From Chlamydomonas sphaeroides (taxonomy: Eukaryota > Chlorophyta > Chlorophyceae > Chlamydomonadales > Chlamydomonadaceae): a DNA stretch of 21,917 nucleotides. A model generated the notes under the pieces. That model was not told the origin of the DNA and searched no databases. It saw nothing but the letters and a program-made list of their open reading frames with translations. Location: the NCBI GenBank assembly GCA_001662425.1, contig BDDC01001118.1:11280-33196 (forward strand), in the 5' to 3' direction. Positions within the stretch are counted from its first letter, which is position 1, and each line of letters starts with the position of its first letter. Both the position numbers and the translations under genes were made by a program. Positions 20,610 through 21,917 of the stretch are shown piece after piece.

Positions 20610-21888
20610 TCATGGCAACGCCGTATTTGCCCGTCCGCAAGCGCCGAGGGCCAGGGCCGTCTGCCGCCGCCAATAGGCCCGGCGCATGGAGGCCTGGCAG
20701 GCCACGGTCGCGGCAACGCCTACGAAGACGGTCTGCAGGCCGACCAGGGCCGCTGTGATGGCGTCACAGCCGGCGTGCAGAGAATGCACGAGCGCCGAGG
20801 CAAGCGACAGGAGCGCCACGGCAGCGGTAGAGGCGGGGAGCGGCAGCTGCGCAGGGAGGGGTGTAGGGACATGCAGGATGTCAGGCCCGGGCGCGATGGG
20901 ACCGCCAGCAGCGCTCCACCAGCAGTCGCTGCTCGCACAGGCCCTCCGGCCAGGCATGACCCGCTACGGTAATCCATAGGCGCACCATGGAGGCCGCCGG
21001 CAGCAGGACGCCCTCTGACAGCACGTGCAGCACCCCTCGCGAGAACGAGACGAAGACGCGCGGTGCGGGGACGAACTCAAATGCGACGAGTGCCTTGGAC
21101 GCCGCAAAGCATACGAAGCGCGGCAGGCGGCAGGCCAGCACCAGCGATTCCCAGGCGCTGCGCGGCAGCAGGGAGCCGGCCAGCAGCGTAGCCGTGCCCA
21201 TGCCGCACGCCAGCAAGACGACCAGGTTGCTGGGCGCGAGCAGGTTGTGGCGAGATCGGAACAGCATGGCTGCGAGGCTCAGAGCGTCTAGGCAGTGCCT
21301 GTGAGGGAAACGTGCACGGGAAGGGGAAACCGGACGGCGGGTCAGGGAGGGGGCTGTGAAGCATATGGTTGGCAGCTACGCACGGTCGGCAGCCGTTTTC
21401 CCCATCGCGTCATCTCACAGCAGTCGGGCGTTGGCGAACACCCAGGGCCGGGACCAGGCGTGGAAGGCGTCCTCCTCGGCGGCGGGCGCGCGGCGCAGCC
21501 CCAGCGACAGCAGCAGCGCCGCGCGCCAGCTTGCGTCCGCGGCAGGCAGGCAGCAGCCGGAGCCGCAGCTGTCTTCGCTGTCACTCCGCAGTAGGGCCTT
21601 GTCGCTGCTGCTAGAGGCGACCGGAGCCGAGGGCTTGCCGCAGGCACCGGTGGTCGCTGATGGCTTCCTGCGCTCGGAACAAGTGCTCGCAGCACCGGCA
21701 CTCGGGACGCCCCCACGGCGCTGGCGCAGTCCGGCGCCGCTGCCGGCAGCACCAGCGGTGGACGCGACCGGCGACGGGCTCTCAGGGCTGCTGCCGTCGG
21801 CCGCTGCCGCGACGCCCAACCCAGCAGCCGCCGCGGCGGCTGCCCGCTGCTCTAGCTGCTGCAGCAGCCGAGCGACGCGGGCGGCCAT
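20610..21888 (-). CDS. Multi-pass membrane protein, right copy (paralogue of 22-1230)
   Basis: Three exons on the minus strand: 21888-21419, 21298-20986 and 20846-20610 (stop TGA), 339 residues. Introns are phase 2 (donor GTGAGA) and phase 0 (donor GTGCGC), at the same points as in the left copy. Exon 2 is 313 nt in both, and its 104 codons align without gaps at about 38% identity. Shared blocks include LPRF.C.AA, P.PRV and SEGVLLP.ASM. The N-terminus starts with a Leu/Gln-rich helix (MAARVARLLQQLEQR), then an Ala/Ser/Gly-rich stretch and the SCGSGCC cluster. Hydrophobic segments in exons 2 and 3 suggest a polytopic membrane protein, ending after RRAYWRRQ with a short polar tail. I do not recognise the family. 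The start at 21888 is the first ATG of the open frame, but an upstream exon outside the window is possible. Confidence 0.7.
21454..21653 (-). repeat. High-identity tract, right copy (inverted partner at 206-405)
   Basis: This is the reverse-complement match to 206-405, with 193 of 200 bases identical and no gaps. It lies inside exon 1 of the minus-strand paralogue. Upstream similarity is lower, and downstream identity is lost at once. Confidence 0.85.
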
Positions 21889-21917
21889 GTGGCGCCAGCC
21901 GCAGGCCTCCGCATAGC

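Overview
The window is nuclear DNA from a eukaryote, most likely a chlorophyte green alga. It is very GC-rich and its genes are broken by 27 short introns that I could place by conserved protein sequence and reading phase. The proteins carry long Ala, Pro and Gly runs. All 27 acceptors end in CAG, and the donors are mostly GTGCG or GTGAG, as in Chlamydomonas-like and Chlorella-like algae. The two recognisable genes have land-plant-type counterparts (TOUGH and a TDY-class MAP kinase). I cannot name the species.

Layout: (1) 22-1230, plus strand: three-exon gene for an unrecognised multi-pass membrane protein, possibly cut at its 5' end by the window edge. (2) 1231-3298: G/T-rich stretch, probably its 3' UTR, then the promoter of the next gene. 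(3) 3299-9833, plus strand: 12-exon gene for a 1295-residue G-patch plus SURP protein of the GPATCH1/TOUGH family. (4) 9834-11665: long non-coding interval with a 324-bp foldback transposon-like element (129-bp inverted arms, 5-bp target duplication), a run of short perfect hairpins, and an upstream ORF that overlaps the next start codon. (5) 11666-17275, plus strand: 13-exon gene for a 702-residue plant-type MAP kinase with a TDY activation loop. (6) 17276-20609: 3.3 kb without a convincing gene. Its base skew flips near 18.6 kb, as expected where two 3' UTRs converge. (7) 20610-21888, minus strand: a second copy of the membrane-protein gene.

Genes 1 and 7 are paralogues in opposite orientation that bracket the other two genes. 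They share intron positions and phases, and their second exons are the same length (313 nt). Exon 2 is only about 38% identical in protein, yet a 200-bp tract of exon 1 is 96.5% identical in DNA. That mosaic pattern suggests gene conversion.

The TOUGH/GPATCH1 family acts in splicing and, in Arabidopsis, in microRNA processing. The TDY MAP kinase is a signalling enzyme. Nothing here shows that the genes form one pathway. The most interesting unexplained structure is the near-perfect long hairpin about 550 bp downstream of the TOUGH-like gene, probably inside its transcript.
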